NCBI RefSeq assembly: GCF_017638545.1
Contig: NZ_CP072110.1
Coordinates: 3,162,001 to 3,226,000 of the forward strand
From: Psychrosphaera ytuae
Lineage (GTDB): Bacteria > Pseudomonadota > Gammaproteobacteria > Enterobacterales > Alteromonadaceae
DNA: 64,000 nt
Direction of reading: 5' to 3'
The notes beneath the pieces are model-generated. The model had not been told where the DNA came from and ran no database searches. It saw nothing but the letters and a program-made list of their open reading frames with translations. A program made the translations under genes and the position numbers. Every line of letters starts with the position of its first letter. Position 1 is the stretch's first letter. Below, one piece after another: positions 54,894-64,000 of the stretch.

Positions 54894-54928
54894 TACTCGC
54901 TAAAGGTTATGTCTTTTTAGCGATTTAG

Positions 54929-54958
54929 AAAAAAGCTCGGTTTATCCGAGCTTTTTTT
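54929..54958 (+). terminator. Terminator after the small membrane peptide gene
   Basis: AAAAAAGCTCGG / CCGAGCTTTTTT with a TTTAT loop and a T-run. The 349-base gap between the HupE/UreJ gene and the next gene therefore holds the 31-codon gene, this terminator, and a weaker CGCTAAA / TTTAGCG hairpin at about 54898-54922. Confidence 0.92.
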
Positions 54959-55023
54959 ATGGATTCGAGATAACCTTATACATCTAACCCTACGGCATTT
55001 AACGATAAATATTGTGAGAATTT

Positions 55024-55764
55024 ATGTCTGAAATACTCGTATCTAAATCGAATGGTGTAATGACCATAACGATTAATCGCCTAGCGCAAAAAAATGCGTT
55101 GTCTTTAGCGATGTATCAAGCCATGACTGAAGCATTAGTTGATCTTGAGCGCAGTGATGACTTACACGCTGCCGTTATTACTGGTTCAGCAGAATGTTTT
55201 ACGGCGGGTAATGATCTCAATGACTTTTTAAAAGGTGGAGCTTTGACCGAAGCACATCCGACGGTCATTTTTTTGAGAACCTTGGTGGGATTAACCAAGC
55301 CATTAATTGCTGCCGTAGCTGGCCCAGCTATCGGTATCGGTACAACAATGCTGATGCATTGTGATCTTGTATATGCGGCTAATAACACCGTGTTTCAATT
55401 GCCATTCTCTAAGTTAGGACTTTGTCCTGAAGCTGGCTCAAGTCATATTTTACCGGCTCAAGTTGGTCGTGTTAAAGCATTCGAGCTATTGGTGTTGGGC
55501 GATAAGTTTGATGCCGATGAGGCACTGAGGTTAAACCTAATAAATCAGGTTGTGGATGCTGAGGAAGTTCTTACTATCGCAACCAAACGAGCAGAGCAAC
55601 TGGCTCAATTACCGAGCCAATCAGTGAAAGCGTCAAAAGGGCTGATTGTGGATTCGAACAAAACGCAACTAAACGAAGTGATAAGTGCAGAATTAAAGTA
55701 CTTTGAACACCTATTAGGAAGTGAAGAGTCGAAGCAAATCATCGCTAGTTTCTTCAAAAAATAA
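55024..55764 (+). CDS. Enoyl-CoA hydratase/isomerase family protein
   Basis: 246 residues, crotonase fold. F-T-A-G-N-D-L-N-D-F gives one oxyanion-hole site, and A-G-P-A-I-G-I-G-T-T the other. The active-site segment L-G-L-C-P-E-A-G-S-S has one Glu, as in delta3-delta2-enoyl-CoA isomerases, rather than the two Glu of classical hydratases. So isomerase is the better guess. Single gene, no fatty-acid operon around it. Confidence 0.85.
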   Translation: MSEILVSKSNGVMTITINRLAQKNALSLAMYQAMTEALVDLERSDDLHAAVITGSAECFTAGNDLNDFLKGGALTEAHPTVIFLRTLVGLTKPLIAAVAGPAIGIGTTMLMHCDLVYAANNTVFQLPFSKLGLCPEAGSSHILPAQVGRVKAFELLVLGDKFDADEALRLNLINQVVDAEEVLTIATKRAEQLAQLPSQSVKASKGLIVDSNKTQLNEVISAELKYFEHLLGSEESKQIIASFFKK

Positions 55765-55774
55765 AAAGCGTTGG

Positions 55775-55803
55775 CGTCACAGCAAAGTACTTCTGCTGTG
55801 ACG
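55775..55803 (+). terminator. Hairpin after the enoyl-CoA hydratase gene
   Basis: CGTCACAGCA / TGCTGTGACG, a perfect 10-bp stem with a 9-base loop, between two convergent genes. Only three T bases follow, so termination may be weak. Confidence 0.6.
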
Positions 55804-55827
55804 TTTCATCAACCTAACTCTTCAAAA

Positions 55828-56418
55828 CTAACCATTTGCCCCGCGTTTTTGATGACGCTCCTTGTTGGTCAGGCGTGCCTCTTCACTTTTTTTGAGTAAT
55901 ACGTATACCGAACCTGAACCCCCGTGAAAAGGTTGAGCAGAATGAAATGCTTTCACCTCGTCTAACTGTCTTAACCATTGATTAACATAGCTTTTTAGTA
56001 ACCCCGGATGAGGTTTGCTGTGGAGTCCTTTGCCGTGCTGGATTAACAGGGACCGCATATCGCTTTTGTGGCTGTCCTGAATAAATTGATACAGGTTTTG
56101 GCGGGCTTGTTTGATAGACTGGCCTTGAATGTTTAAAACAGTGTGAATTTCGTATTTTCCCAACCTTAGATTTTTGAATACGCCGTCTTGGACACCTGAT
56201 TTTTTGTACGACAATAATTCATCTGGATCAACGAGTTGTACATTTTCTGTAGCGAGTGGATTAGGATCAAAAGCGGCTGAACGCTCGGCATTCTCTCTTC
56301 TTTGCTGAGCCTGTTCCTCTGTGAGTGTATTTTTTTTCTGAGTTGCAGTGTATGTAGGTGATGACTTTAGAGGCTTTACGCCACCGAGTTCTTCCAAAAA
56401 TAAATCAAACTCACTCAT
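55828..56418 (-). CDS. smrA: Smr-domain protein SmrA
   Basis: 196 residues: a polar N-terminal half and a C-terminal Smr domain with H-G-K-G-L-H-S and F-H-G-G-S-G-S-V-Y-V-L-L-K-K. The Smr domain is a small nuclease/nucleic-acid-binding fold also found in MutS2. The usual L-D-L-H-G at the domain start reads L-N-I-Q-G here, so a conserved His is replaced by Gln. ATG 56418 has AGGAGGTAAAA upstream. Confidence 0.85.
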   Translation of the reverse strand: MSEFDLFLEELGGVKPLKSSPTYTATQKKNTLTEEQAQQRRENAERSAAFDPNPLATENVQLVDPDELLSYKKSGVQDGVFKNLRLGKYEIHTVLNIQGQSIKQARQNLYQFIQDSHKSDMRSLLIQHGKGLHSKPHPGLLKSYVNQWLRQLDEVKAFHSAQPFHGGSGSVYVLLKKSEEARLTNKERHQKRGANG

Positions 56419-56667
56419 TTTTACCTCCTAAACTAACTTCCATCATTTTAATACGAAATCGAAGAACAAAAAGCTTTATCTTTAATGCAAAATTCGTTTG
56501 CTCAACGAATCAGCATTGACTCAAATAGATCGAGTGTCAATTGTTCAACTCGTGGTCTTGAACTACACTTTGAATTGCGATGTAAGCGATTAGGGACAAG
56601 ACAAAACAAAGTAAAACCGCTTTGTTTTATAGCGTGTTATCAAATCCTTTTCACATGGGGAGGAGTT

Positions 56668-57042
56668 ATGTTTCCTAAATTAATATACGAATCATTGCCT
56701 TATGCGTACATGTCGATTGGGGTTGTTGAGATTAATTACTTTGAAACAATCTTGGCGACCATGTCAGGTGTGCTTTTCTTTTTTGCTGGCGCCTTGGTGT
56801 GGGTTATGCGCTCTAATGCGAGACGTACAGATCCCGAAAAAACGAGAAAGCACAAAGAGTCTGGGCAATTTTTTTATGAATTAAAGCCTTTCTTGCTGAT
56901 TTTCCTTGGTGTGATGGTGCTGGCTTATGTGAATAATTGGTTGGTATACCCTTTGGCAGGTATTGTCTGTTTGTTTGGCGTTTATATTATGCTCATTCGT
57001 AACATGCACAGACAAAAAAGAATAAAATTACGCAATAGCTAA
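56668..57042 (+). CDS. Small inner-membrane protein of unknown function
   Basis: 124 residues with three hydrophobic segments (about 28-48, 74-90 and 93-110) and basic ends (R-T-D-P-E-K-T-R-K-H-K in the middle loop, R-Q-K-R-I-K-L-R at the C-terminus). No family recognised. GGGGAGGAG 6 bases before the ATG sets the start; the frame stays open for a further 183 bases upstream to 56485 but that stretch does not look like protein. Confidence 0.65.
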   Translation: MFPKLIYESLPYAYMSIGVVEINYFETILATMSGVLFFFAGALVWVMRSNARRTDPEKTRKHKESGQFFYELKPFLLIFLGVMVLAYVNNWLVYPLAGIVCLFGVYIMLIRNMHRQKRIKLRNS

Positions 57043-57176
57043 ACCCTTTGGTACTGTGTTTAACTATGCAAGTACGGTATTATTTAAGACATATTTATCG
57101 GTACTGGAGCTACAAGTTTGGTTAATTTTCCAATCCGCCTGGTCCAAACTAGAGAATTTGAGAAGGCTAAAACTTA

Positions 57177-57557
57177 ATGTCAGACATTAAAGAGAAATCG
57201 TTTCTTATTGTCGATGATGTCGCGTCAGTGAGAAGCTTTTTGCAACAAACACTTAATCAACTTGGTGGCACAGATATCTCTCATGCATCATCAGGGCGAG
57301 AAGCATTAGAGCAATTCACTAAGAATATGCCAGATGTAGTGTTTTTGGATATTGAATTACCAGACTCTGACGGGCAAACTATTCTCAAAGAGCTAAAAGC
57401 GGCCAAACACAACGTTGAAGTGGTAATGGTGTCAGCACATAGCAGTATTGAAAACGTGAAAGCATCGATAGCCAGTGGGGCATCTGCATTTATAGTAAAA
57501 CCGTTTTCTCCTAAAAAAGTAAGCTCGGTCCTTAAGAGTCTAGATATCCAAATATGA
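57177..57557 (+). CDS. Single-domain response regulator (CheY-like)
   Basis: 126 residues, one receiver domain. The acidic pair D13-D14, the phosphoacceptor D58 (V-F-L-D-I-E-L-P-D), the Ser of V-S-A-H and the Lys of I-V-K-P-F are all present, so it should be phosphorylatable. No output domain. AGAAGG precedes the ATG. Its last 4 bases (ATGA) overlap the start of an ArsR-type regulator, so the two are translationally coupled. No kinase is nearby. Confidence 0.88.
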   Translation: MSDIKEKSFLIVDDVASVRSFLQQTLNQLGGTDISHASSGREALEQFTKNMPDVVFLDIELPDSDGQTILKELKAAKHNVEVVMVSAHSSIENVKASIASGASAFIVKPFSPKKVSSVLKSLDIQI

Positions 57558-57856
57558 ACATAGATCAAATGCGCCAATGTGCGCCCAAAGCGATGGCATT
57601 ACTGAAGGTCATGGCAAACGAAAATCGTTTGTTTATTCTGTGTAATTTACTTGAAGGTGAAGCTTCGGTAAATGAGTTAGCTGAACGAGTTCGCTTAGGG
57701 CAATCAGCATTATCTCAACATCTTGCTTTATTGCGAAAAGAGGGGTTTGTACAAACTCGAAAAGAGTCTCAAACTGTTTACTATTCGCTAAGTAGTCCAA
57801 ACGTTAAACAAATGATGATGTTGTTAAAGGACATGTACGCAACCGAATCTGCCTAA
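57554..57856 (+). CDS. ArsR/SmtB-family transcriptional regulator, BigR/YgaV-like
   Basis: 100 residues, winged helix. M-A-N-E-N-R-L-F-I-L-C-N-L-L-E-G-E and S-Q-H-L-A-L-L-R-K-E-G-F-V-Q-T-R resemble the BigR/SqrR/YgaV group, which senses sulfide through two Cys. Here the first Cys (C30) is kept, but the C-terminal Cys is absent (the end reads L-K-D-M-Y-A-T-E-S-A). Another Cys occurs at residue 9. It probably does not use the standard disulfide switch. Coupled to the receiver gene before it. Confidence 0.82.
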   Translation: MNIDQMRQCAPKAMALLKVMANENRLFILCNLLEGEASVNELAERVRLGQSALSQHLALLRKEGFVQTRKESQTVYYSLSSPNVKQMMMLLKDMYATESA

Positions 57857-57892
57857 ATAAAGCAATAGCGTTTTAATAATAATTGATGACAA

Positions 57893-57918
57893 AAAAAAGG
57901 AGCCGAAGCTCCTTTTTT
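57893..57918 (+). terminator. Terminator between the ArsR gene and bamD
   Basis: AAAAAAGGAGC / GCTCCTTTTTT with a CGAA loop. Symmetric, so it can serve the convergent bamD as well. Confidence 0.9.
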
Positions 57919-57934
57919 ACTGAGTAACATTTGA

Positions 57935-58684
57935 TTAACCGGCGGTGTTGGCCGCTAATACAGCTTCAGCTTCTGCTTTTAATTCAGGTAAGCCTAACTT
58001 GTCATATGCCTCAACCATGATCTCTAATGCTGGAACAACGGCGTTGCTGTCTTTGTAGTACTCTAGAACGTACTTACAACGGCTTACTGCGGCAACATAG
58101 GCTGAGCGAGACATATAGTACTCGGCAATATGCAGCTCGTATTTAGCCAGACGGTTCAATACCTCAACCATGCGGCTTTTGGCATCTTCGACGTGGACAG
58201 ATTCAGGGTAACGATTGATCATTCGTTTGAAATCACCAAACGCTTCACGAGCTGCTTCTAAATCTTTGTCAGCGTTAGACATGCCAAAAAACTCTTGGAA
58301 TGCATTTAAGCCTTTTTCCATATTCACTAAGCCGCGTAAATAGGTCACAAAGTCTAAACGTGGGTGATTTGGGTTTAATTTTATAAAGCGGTCAATCGCT
58401 GGTAGTGCTTCTTCGTAACGACCAGACTTGTATAGTGCAAACATCAAGTCTAATTGTACTTGACGTGATAGTGGACCATACGGAAATTGATTTTCTAAAT
58501 CGTTAAGGATTGTGATAGCACGATTATAAAGTTTTGAATTTAATAAATCTTTTGCTGCTTCGTAACGCGCTTGTGGTGATAAATCAGAGACTCTCTCAAG
58601 TTCATCGTTTGAGGAACATGCCGCAAGGGCAGAAGACAACAAGACAATAAAACTCAAATGACGGACAAACTTAAAATTCAACAT
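57935..58684 (-). CDS. bamD: Outer-membrane assembly lipoprotein BamD
   Basis: 249 residues. A lipoprotein signal ends S-A-L-A-A-C (cysteine near residue 22). Tetratricopeptide helices follow, with N-Q-F-P-Y-G-P-L-S, F-I-K-L-N-P-N-H-P and I-N-R-Y-P-E-S, all typical of BamD. An essential part of the Bam complex that inserts beta-barrel proteins. The ATG at 58684 is preferred to a TTG three codons upstream. Divergent from rluD, the usual order. Confidence 0.95.
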   Translation of the reverse strand: MLNFKFVRHLSFIVLLSSALAACSSNDELERVSDLSPQARYEAAKDLLNSKLYNRAITILNDLENQFPYGPLSRQVQLDLMFALYKSGRYEEALPAIDRFIKLNPNHPRLDFVTYLRGLVNMEKGLNAFQEFFGMSNADKDLEAAREAFGDFKRMINRYPESVHVEDAKSRMVEVLNRLAKYELHIAEYYMSRSAYVAAVSRCKYVLEYYKDSNAVVPALEIMVEAYDKLGLPELKAEAEAVLAANTAG

Positions 58685-58812
58685 TATTTTCAACCTGGGA
58701 AGTTTTCTTTTTCGTTAAGTAAAAATTCGAGTAGAATGGTTACATTAACTGCATTCTATCTCAGTCAGTTGCCTCATGCACTGGCAAAATTCAAAAATTC
58801 AAATGATAAATC

Positions 58813-59802
58813 ATGAACAAAGAACTTATTGAACTACAAGCTCAAGCAAATGAACAGCATTTTGGTAAACGATTAGATCAGGTAATCGCCGATTTGTTCC
58901 CGGAATATTCAAGAAGTCGACTAAAAGAGTGGATTTTAGCCGAAAAAGTCTTGGTAAACGGCAAACCTGTAACTAAAGCCCGTGAAAAAATGCTGGGTAA
59001 TGAAGATATTACAATCTATGCCGAGCTAGAAGTTGAGGTTCATCATCAACCTGAGGCGATTGATCTTGATATCGTTTACGAAGATGAACACCTCATGGTT
59101 ATCAACAAGCCCGACAATTTAGTTGTTCACCCAGGTGCGGGTAATCAATCAGGTACGTTACTAAACGCCTTGTTGCATCACTTCCCTGCGATTGATTTGG
59201 TACCACGAGCGGGTATTGTCCACCGTTTGGATAAAGATACCACTGGCTTAATGGTTGTAGCCAAGACCGTTCCAGCTCAAACGCAACTTGTAGCGGATAT
59301 GCAAGAGCGTTTGATCACTCGAGAATATGAAGCTGTGTGTTTGGGGCGTCTAACAGCGGGCGGTACAATTGATAAAGCGATTGGTCGCCATCCAACAAAG
59401 CGTACTTCAATGGCGGTGAGTGAAGTCGGTCGCGAATCAGTGACACACTACCGAGTGATCAGTAAATTTAGAGCACACACACATATTCGACTTAGATTGG
59501 AAACCGGTCGAACTCACCAGATCCGTGTTCATATGTCGCATATTCGTCATCCACTAGTAGGCGATATTCAATACGGTGGTCGAGTTCAGACACCTAAAGG
59601 TGCATCAGAAAAAGTATTGGCGACATTGAGAGGCTTTAAGCGACAAGCTCTTCATGCAGCTATGTTGAGATTCGAACATCCAATTACTGGAGAAGAACTA
59701 GAGTTTCATGCACCGTTACCAGAAGACTTTACAAACTTGGTAAAAGTGCTGAAAGAAGATGTCAAAGAGAACCAAGATGATATGGACTTCGGCTACCTTT
59801 AA
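58813..59802 (+). CDS. rluD: 23S rRNA pseudouridine synthase RluD
   Basis: 329 residues: an N-terminal S4 RNA-binding domain (about 18-75; K-R-L-D-Q-V-I-A) and a RluA-type catalytic domain with the active Asp in H-R-L-D-K-D-T-T-G-L. G-R-T-H-Q-I-R-V-H closes the core. It modifies helix 69 of 23S rRNA. Its end overlaps pgeF. Confidence 0.95.
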   Translation: MNKELIELQAQANEQHFGKRLDQVIADLFPEYSRSRLKEWILAEKVLVNGKPVTKAREKMLGNEDITIYAELEVEVHHQPEAIDLDIVYEDEHLMVINKPDNLVVHPGAGNQSGTLLNALLHHFPAIDLVPRAGIVHRLDKDTTGLMVVAKTVPAQTQLVADMQERLITREYEAVCLGRLTAGGTIDKAIGRHPTKRTSMAVSEVGRESVTHYRVISKFRAHTHIRLRLETGRTHQIRVHMSHIRHPLVGDIQYGGRVQTPKGASEKVLATLRGFKRQALHAAMLRFEHPITGEELEFHAPLPEDFTNLVKVLKEDVKENQDDMDFGYL

Positions 59803-60577
59803 AGGATTAGACCCTGACTTACTAGAGCGGCTCAAGGCTGGTACCACTAGGCGTTGTATCGGTGTTGATGCAGGTTCTAGTGAGCAGAGAATAGGTGTGA
59901 GCTTGGGTGTTTATGACAGCCTCAACATCGCCACTCACGTTGGTGATGACCTAACAGCGGTCATGACTAACCGAGCTATATTGCGCGAACAACTGAGGTT
60001 GCCGTCAGAACCCTATTGGTTAAATCAAACTCATACAATACGGGTTGTAGAGCTACCATATGAATATCGCTCACATATGGAGGCCGATGCCTGTTTCACC
60101 CAGTTAACGAATACCATTTGTACGGTAATGACGGCCGATTGTTTGCCAATTTTAATGGTGGATGTCCAAGGTCGTGTAGTCTCGGCTGTTCACGCAGGTT
60201 GGCGTGGATTGTTAAATGGCATTGTTGCAAACACCATTAGAGCACTGCCGGTTAATGCCGATGAGCTTAGTGTTTGGATCGGGCCAGCCATCTCTAAAGC
60301 CGCATTTGAAGTGGGTTCTGAAGTACGTCAGAGTTTTGTCGATAAATGGCCGCAATCAGCAGATATGTTTGTGACGAGCACACTCAGTGATAATGCCGAC
60401 AACAAATATATGTGTGATTTGCCCGGCATCGCTGTGCTTGTATTGCAAGAGCTTGGGGTCAGTTTAATTAGCTTGTCTAATGAATGCAGTTATCAAAACC
60501 AGCAATATTATTATTCGTATCGCCGTGATGGACAGTGCGGTCGAATGGCAAGTATGATTTGGTTAGAAGATAAATAA
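59777..60577 (+). CDS. pgeF: PgeF/YfiH laccase-domain purine nucleoside phosphorylase family
   Basis: About 266 residues. T-A-D-C-L-P-I, V-H-A-G-W-R-G-L and V-W-I-G-P-A-I-S give the Cys and His zinc-site residues of the YfiH/PgeF family. Proposed roles are editing of peptidoglycan precursors and purine nucleoside phosphorolysis. ATG 59777 has AAGAGA 6 bases upstream and overlaps rluD by 26 bases; ATG 59759 is a longer alternative. Conserved order rluD-pgeF-clpB. Confidence 0.92.
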   Translation: MIWTSATFKGLDPDLLERLKAGTTRRCIGVDAGSSEQRIGVSLGVYDSLNIATHVGDDLTAVMTNRAILREQLRLPSEPYWLNQTHTIRVVELPYEYRSHMEADACFTQLTNTICTVMTADCLPILMVDVQGRVVSAVHAGWRGLLNGIVANTIRALPVNADELSVWIGPAISKAAFEVGSEVRQSFVDKWPQSADMFVTSTLSDNADNKYMCDLPGIAVLVLQELGVSLISLSNECSYQNQQYYYSYRRDGQCGRMASMIWLEDK

Positions 60578-60630
60578 GCCCAAAAATCTGTGACTTAGAT
60601 CAAAGTTTGTAATAAATATTGATCTTCTAA

Positions 60631-60660
60631 CATTGAAAAAAACGCATCTAGACCTAATTT
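60631..60660 (+). promoter_or_regulatory. Possible sigma-32 heat-shock promoter of clpB
   Basis: CATTGAA, 13 bases, GACCTAATTT: an approximate match to the sigma-32 pattern CTTGAA-N13-CCCCATNT, 35 bases before the ClpB start. Two mismatches in the -10 region. The known heat control of clpB in relatives supports it. Confidence 0.4.
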
Positions 60661-60694
60661 TGATAGTAATTAAATTTATTTATCGAGGTAAACG

Positions 60695-63280
60695 ATGCGT
60701 TTAGACAGATTCACCAACAAATTTCAGCAGGCTATCGCTGACGCGCAATCGTTAGCGGTCGGTCGCGACCATCAATACATAGAACCAGTTCATATCCTGC
60801 ATTCTCTTTTGAATCAGGACAACAGTTCTATCATTACTATTTTAAATCACGCCAGTATCAGTGTGTCTGAGCTGCGTTCTAAGATTTCACGCGAACTAGA
60901 AAAAGTCCCAACGGTTACAGGTATCGCCGGTGATGTGCAACTATCCAGAGCGACGGCTGCGACACTCAATATATGTGACAAAATTGCTCAAAAACGCAAA
61001 GACAAGTTTATTAGCAGTGAAATCTTTTTGTTAGCACTGCTTGAAGACAAAGGCGCAGTGGGCTCAATTTTAAAACTGATTGGCCTCACTGAAGACAAAA
61101 TCGAAAAAGCCATTGAAAACTTACGCGGTGGTCAAAAAGTTGAAAGCCAAAACGCTGAAGATACGCGACAAGCACTTGAAAAGTATACGGTCGATTTAAC
61201 CGAGCGTGCAGAACAAGGCAAACTCGATCCGGTTATTGGCCGTGACGAAGAGATCCGTCGAACCGTTCAAGTATTGCAACGCAGAACCAAAAACAACCCG
61301 GTTTTAATCGGTGAGCCTGGTGTAGGTAAAACCGCGATTGTCGAAGGATTAGCGCAACGAATCATCAACGGTGAAGTGCCTGAAGGTTTAAAAAGCAAAC
61401 GCGTACTGTCATTAGATTTAGGTGCGTTAGTGGCAGGAGCTAAATATCGCGGTGAATTTGAAGAGCGACTAAAGTCAGTCCTCAATGAGCTCGCGAAAGA
61501 AGAAGGTCAGGTTATTCTATTTATCGATGAAATCCACACTATGGTCGGCGCGGGTAAAACCGACGGTGCCATGGATGCGGGTAACATGTTAAAGCCGGCT
61601 TTAGCGAGAGGTGAGTTGCACTGCGTTGGCGCAACTACTTTGGATGAGTATCGCCAGTACATTGAGAAAGACGCGGCGCTAGAACGTCGTTTCCAAAAAG
61701 TACAAGTTGATGAGCCAAACGTTGAAGACACGATCGCAATCCTACGTGGTTTAAAAGAGCGTTACGAAATTCACCACTCAGTGGATATTACCGACCCTGC
61801 GATTGTGGCGGCGGCGAGTTTATCTAACCGTTATATCAGTGACCGACAATTACCTGACAAAGCAATTGACCTTATTGATGAGGCGGCTTCTAGTATCCGT
61901 ATGCAAATTGACTCAAAGCCGGAAGAATTAGAAAAGCTAGAACGTAAAATCATTCAGCTAAAATTGGAAGACAATGCATTGGTAAAAGAGACGGATGAAG
62001 CGAGTAAAAACCGTCAGATGCTGATCCGCGACCAAATAAATGAACTGGATAAAAAGTACAACGAACTTGAAGAAGTGTGGAATTCTGAAAAAGCCGCATT
62101 ATCTGGTACGCAAACTATCAAAGAGCAGCTAGAACAAGCTCGTTTGGACTTGGACGTCGCACGTCGCGCGAGTGACTTACAGCGCATGTCTGAGTTGCAA
62201 TACGGCCGAATTCCGGAGCTAGAAAAGCAGTTGGACTTGGCGTCACAAGCTGAAATGCATGATATGGAATTGCTGCGCAACAAAGTGACAGAGTCTGAAA
62301 TTGCCGAGGTCTTATCTCGTTGGACAGGTATTCCGGTCAACAAGATGTTAGAGAGTGAACGCGATAAATTGTTACAAATGGAACAACAGCTCCATACTCG
62401 AGTTGTTGGCCAAGGTGAAGCCGTTGATGCTGTATCTAATGCAATTAGACGTTCTCGAGCGGGTCTTGCGGATCCAAATCGTCCAAACGGTTCGTTTTTA
62501 TTCTTAGGTCCTACGGGTGTAGGTAAAACAGAATTGACCAAAGCACTTGCTCATTTCTTGTTTGACTCTGAAGACAATATGGTTCGCATTGATATGTCTG
62601 AGTTTATGGAAAAACATTCTGTTGCCAGATTAATTGGTGCGCCTCCGGGTTACGTAGGTTATGAAGAGGGTGGTTATTTGACCGAAGCCGTTCGACGTAA
62701 GCCTTACTCAGTTATTTTGTTAGATGAGGTCGAAAAAGCCCACCCGGATGTGTTTAATATTTTATTACAAGTATTAGACGAGGGTCGATTGACTGACGGC
62801 CAAGGGCGTACCGTCGACTTTAGAAACACTGTGATCATTATGACGTCTAACTTGGGTTCTGACTTGATTCAGTCGAGCTATGCAAAGGACCAAGATCACA
62901 GCTATGAGACAATGAAGGCTATGGTGATGGAAGTGGTAGGCCAGCATTTTAGACCTGAGTTTATCAACCGTATTGACGATACTGTGGTCTTCCACCCTCT
63001 GGATAACAAAGAAATCCAAGAGATTGCTAAGATTCAGTTGAAAGGCCTAGAGCGTCGACTTGCTGAGCAAGACGTCGAACTAGAAATTTCAGAGGCTGCG
63101 ATGGCACAAATTGCTGAGGCTGGCTTTGATCCTGTGTTTGGTGCTCGACCATTAAAACGAGCAATCCAACAACACGTCGAAAACACCCTGGCACAGTCAT
63201 TGTTATCGGGTGAGATAAAACCAAAGGACAAAGTCAACTTGGACGTTGTTGATGGTAATTTTGTCGTTCGTACTTATTAA
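60695..63280 (+). CDS. clpB: ATP-dependent disaggregase ClpB
   Basis: 861 residues, Hsp100 family. An N-terminal Clp domain (1-150); the first AAA+ module with G-E-P-G-V-G-K-T (about 205); a coiled-coil M domain (about 410-530, [11 protein letters not shown]); and the second AAA+ module with G-P-T-G-V-G-K-T (about 607). With DnaK it dissolves protein aggregates. No P-element for ClpP docking seen. Length equals the E. coli protein (857) within a few residues. Confidence 0.97.
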   Translation: MRLDRFTNKFQQAIADAQSLAVGRDHQYIEPVHILHSLLNQDNSSIITILNHASISVSELRSKISRELEKVPTVTGIAGDVQLSRATAATLNICDKIAQKRKDKFISSEIFLLALLEDKGAVGSILKLIGLTEDKIEKAIENLRGGQKVESQNAEDTRQALEKYTVDLTERAEQGKLDPVIGRDEEIRRTVQVLQRRTKNNPVLIGEPGVGKTAIVEGLAQRIINGEVPEGLKSKRVLSLDLGALVAGAKYRGEFEERLKSVLNELAKEEGQVILFIDEIHTMVGAGKTDGAMDAGNMLKPALARGELHCVGATTLDEYRQYIEKDAALERRFQKVQVDEPNVEDTIAILRGLKERYEIHHSVDITDPAIVAAASLSNRYISDRQLPDKAIDLIDEAASSIRMQIDSKPEELEKLERKIIQLKLEDNALVKETDEASKNRQMLIRDQINELDKKYNELEEVWNSEKAALSGTQTIKEQLEQARLDLDVARRASDLQRMSELQYGRIPELEKQLDLASQAEMHDMELLRNKVTESEIAEVLSRWTGIPVNKMLESERDKLLQMEQQLHTRVVGQGEAVDAVSNAIRRSRAGLADPNRPNGSFLFLGPTGVGKTELTKALAHFLFDSEDNMVRIDMSEFMEKHSVARLIGAPPGYVGYEEGGYLTEAVRRKPYSVILLDEVEKAHPDVFNILLQVLDEGRLTDGQGRTVDFRNTVIIMTSNLGSDLIQSSYAKDQDHSYETMKAMVMEVVGQHFRPEFINRIDDTVVFHPLDNKEIQEIAKIQLKGLERRLAEQDVELEISEAAMAQIAEAGFDPVFGARPLKRAIQQHVENTLAQSLLSGEIKPKDKVNLDVVDGNFVVRTY

Positions 63281-63367
63281 CCAACGATAAATCACCAATT
63301 TAGTTGAAATTTGAGGGTGGTCATGGGTTAATATTGGGCTCTTACAGAAACGTAAAAGTTTGATATT

Positions 63368-64000
63368 GTGCCGACGCCCTCTTTTTCATTTGAGCTGACC
63401 AACCTGTGCTGGCAAGTACGGGAAAACGGTGTGCCCAAAACAATCCTATCAAACTTAAACCTATCAATTCCGTCAGGCCAGGTCGTTGGTATTATTGGTC
63501 CTAATGGCGCAGGAAAAACCAGCTTACTCAATATACTTCAAGGCCGCATTAAACCCAGTTCGGGGGATGTTAAGGTTCTAGGTCAAGCGCTTGGCAATAT
63601 GTCTTTGCAGGAGAGGGCACAGTGTATTGCTTATGTGTCTCAACACCCTCCTCATGTTTTTGATCTAACGGTATTGGATGTCGTTAAATTTGGACGATTG
63701 CCGCACATTCAAATGTTTGCCTTTGGGCAACAGGATGCGCAGCAAGACTTGGTTAAAAAAGCATTACACCGATTTCACCTTGAAGATATTAAAGACCGTT
63801 CTTTTGACGCTTTGTCGGGGGGAGAGCAGCAACGTGCTTATTTAGCCCAAGCCATGGTACAAGACGCGTGCATTTTGTTGATGGATGAGCCGATTAATCA
63901 CCTAGATATTAAACATCAACTGGAATTGTTGTCTCAACTTCGAGACTTACCACAAGATGTAATCTTGACATTGCATGACTTAAATTTAGCCGCGTCCTAT
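63368..64000 (+). CDS. ABC transporter ATP-binding protein (FecE/BtuD/HmuV type), 5' part
   Basis: The first 211 codons; the 3' end is beyond the window. Walker A is G-P-N-G-A-G-K-T, the signature is L-S-G-G-E-Q-Q-R, Walker B is I-L-L-M-D-E-P, and the switch His follows in L-H-D-L-N. V-S-Q-H-P-P-H-V-F-D-L-T-V-L-D-V-V is typical of the iron-siderophore/B12/heme importer branch. The start is GTG 63368; an in-frame stop at 63353 rules out a longer frame, and no early ATG exists. The ribosome binding site is weak. Confidence 0.85.
   Translation, partial: MPTPSFSFELTNLCWQVRENGVPKTILSNLNLSIPSGQVVGIIGPNGAGKTSLLNILQGRIKPSSGDVKVLGQALGNMSLQERAQCIAYVSQHPPHVFDLTVLDVVKFGRLPHIQMFAFGQQDAQQDLVKKALHRFHLEDIKDRSFDALSGGEQQRAYLAQAMVQDACILLMDEPINHLDIKHQLELLSQLRDLPQDVILTLHDLNLAASY

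Noticed and set aside
62014..62541. 175-codon minus-strand frame inside clpB
   Set aside because: Antisense shadow of a strongly conserved gene; the product is Ser- and Cys-rich with no recognisable fold.
1..64000. CRISPR arrays, tRNA or rRNA genes, insertion sequences, prophage genes
   Set aside because: No regular spaced repeats, tRNA cloverleaf sequences, rRNA signatures, transposases or phage genes were recognised by reading.

Overview
The window looks like chromosome from a polarly flagellated marine gammaproteobacterium, most likely of the order Alteromonadales. This rests on the moderately AT-rich DNA, the ParC/ParP-type polar chemotaxis genes, the sigma-54/sigma-28 flagellar promoters, the gene orders tkt-epd-pgk and bamD/rluD-pgeF-clpB, and the exported TolB/amidohydrolase fusion. 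Genus cannot be fixed from the sequence alone. No rRNA, tRNA, CRISPR array, insertion sequence or prophage was seen.

Region 1 (1-2238) is the tail of a chemotaxis operon: parC (partial), parP, cheW and a DUF2802 gene. Region 2 (2447-11657) is a flagellar operon that starts at flgF behind a sigma-54 promoter and runs flgF-G-H-I, an unrecognised 135-residue gene, flgJ-K-L, then a terminator. The usual flgBCDE genes are absent from the front.

Region 3 (11700-19664) holds three large, closely related flagellin genes in tandem, each with its own promoter and terminator (sigma-54, sigma-54, then two sigma-28 promoters), followed by flaG and fliD. Region 4 (19690-30495) is a flagellin glycosylation block: a Maf-type glycosyltransferase and a nearly complete CMP-legionaminic acid pathway (legB, legC, legG, legI, a NeuD/LegH-like acetyltransferase, ptmE, a Gfo/Idh/MocA oxidoreductase, legF and a ptmA-like dehydrogenase).

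Region 5 (30499-36789) holds two small minus-strand genes (one FliT-like), a flagellin with a zinc metallopeptidase domain in its surface region (a flagellinolysin), fliS, a short divergent fifth flagellin, a DUF2919 membrane protein, and a TPR protein with a degenerate receiver domain behind a good sigma-28 promoter. The sigma-28 sites at the metallopeptidase flagellin, fliS and the TPR gene tie this stretch to late flagellar expression.

Region 6 (36943-64000) is mostly housekeeping: an MFS transporter, add, tkt, epd, pgk; trmK with a three-way PxpA-PxpB-PxpC fusion and an alpha/beta hydrolase set between pgk and fba; a Kelch lipoprotein; a very large TolB/amidohydrolase; a HupE/UreJ protein; a 31-residue membrane peptide gene; an enoyl-CoA hydratase/isomerase; smrA; a receiver/ArsR gene pair; bamD; rluD; pgeF; clpB; and a partial ABC ATPase.

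The most distinctive content is the flagellar surface system: five flagellins under two sigma factors, one of them a predicted protease, next to a legionaminic acid pathway and Maf glycosyltransferase that probably decorate the filament.
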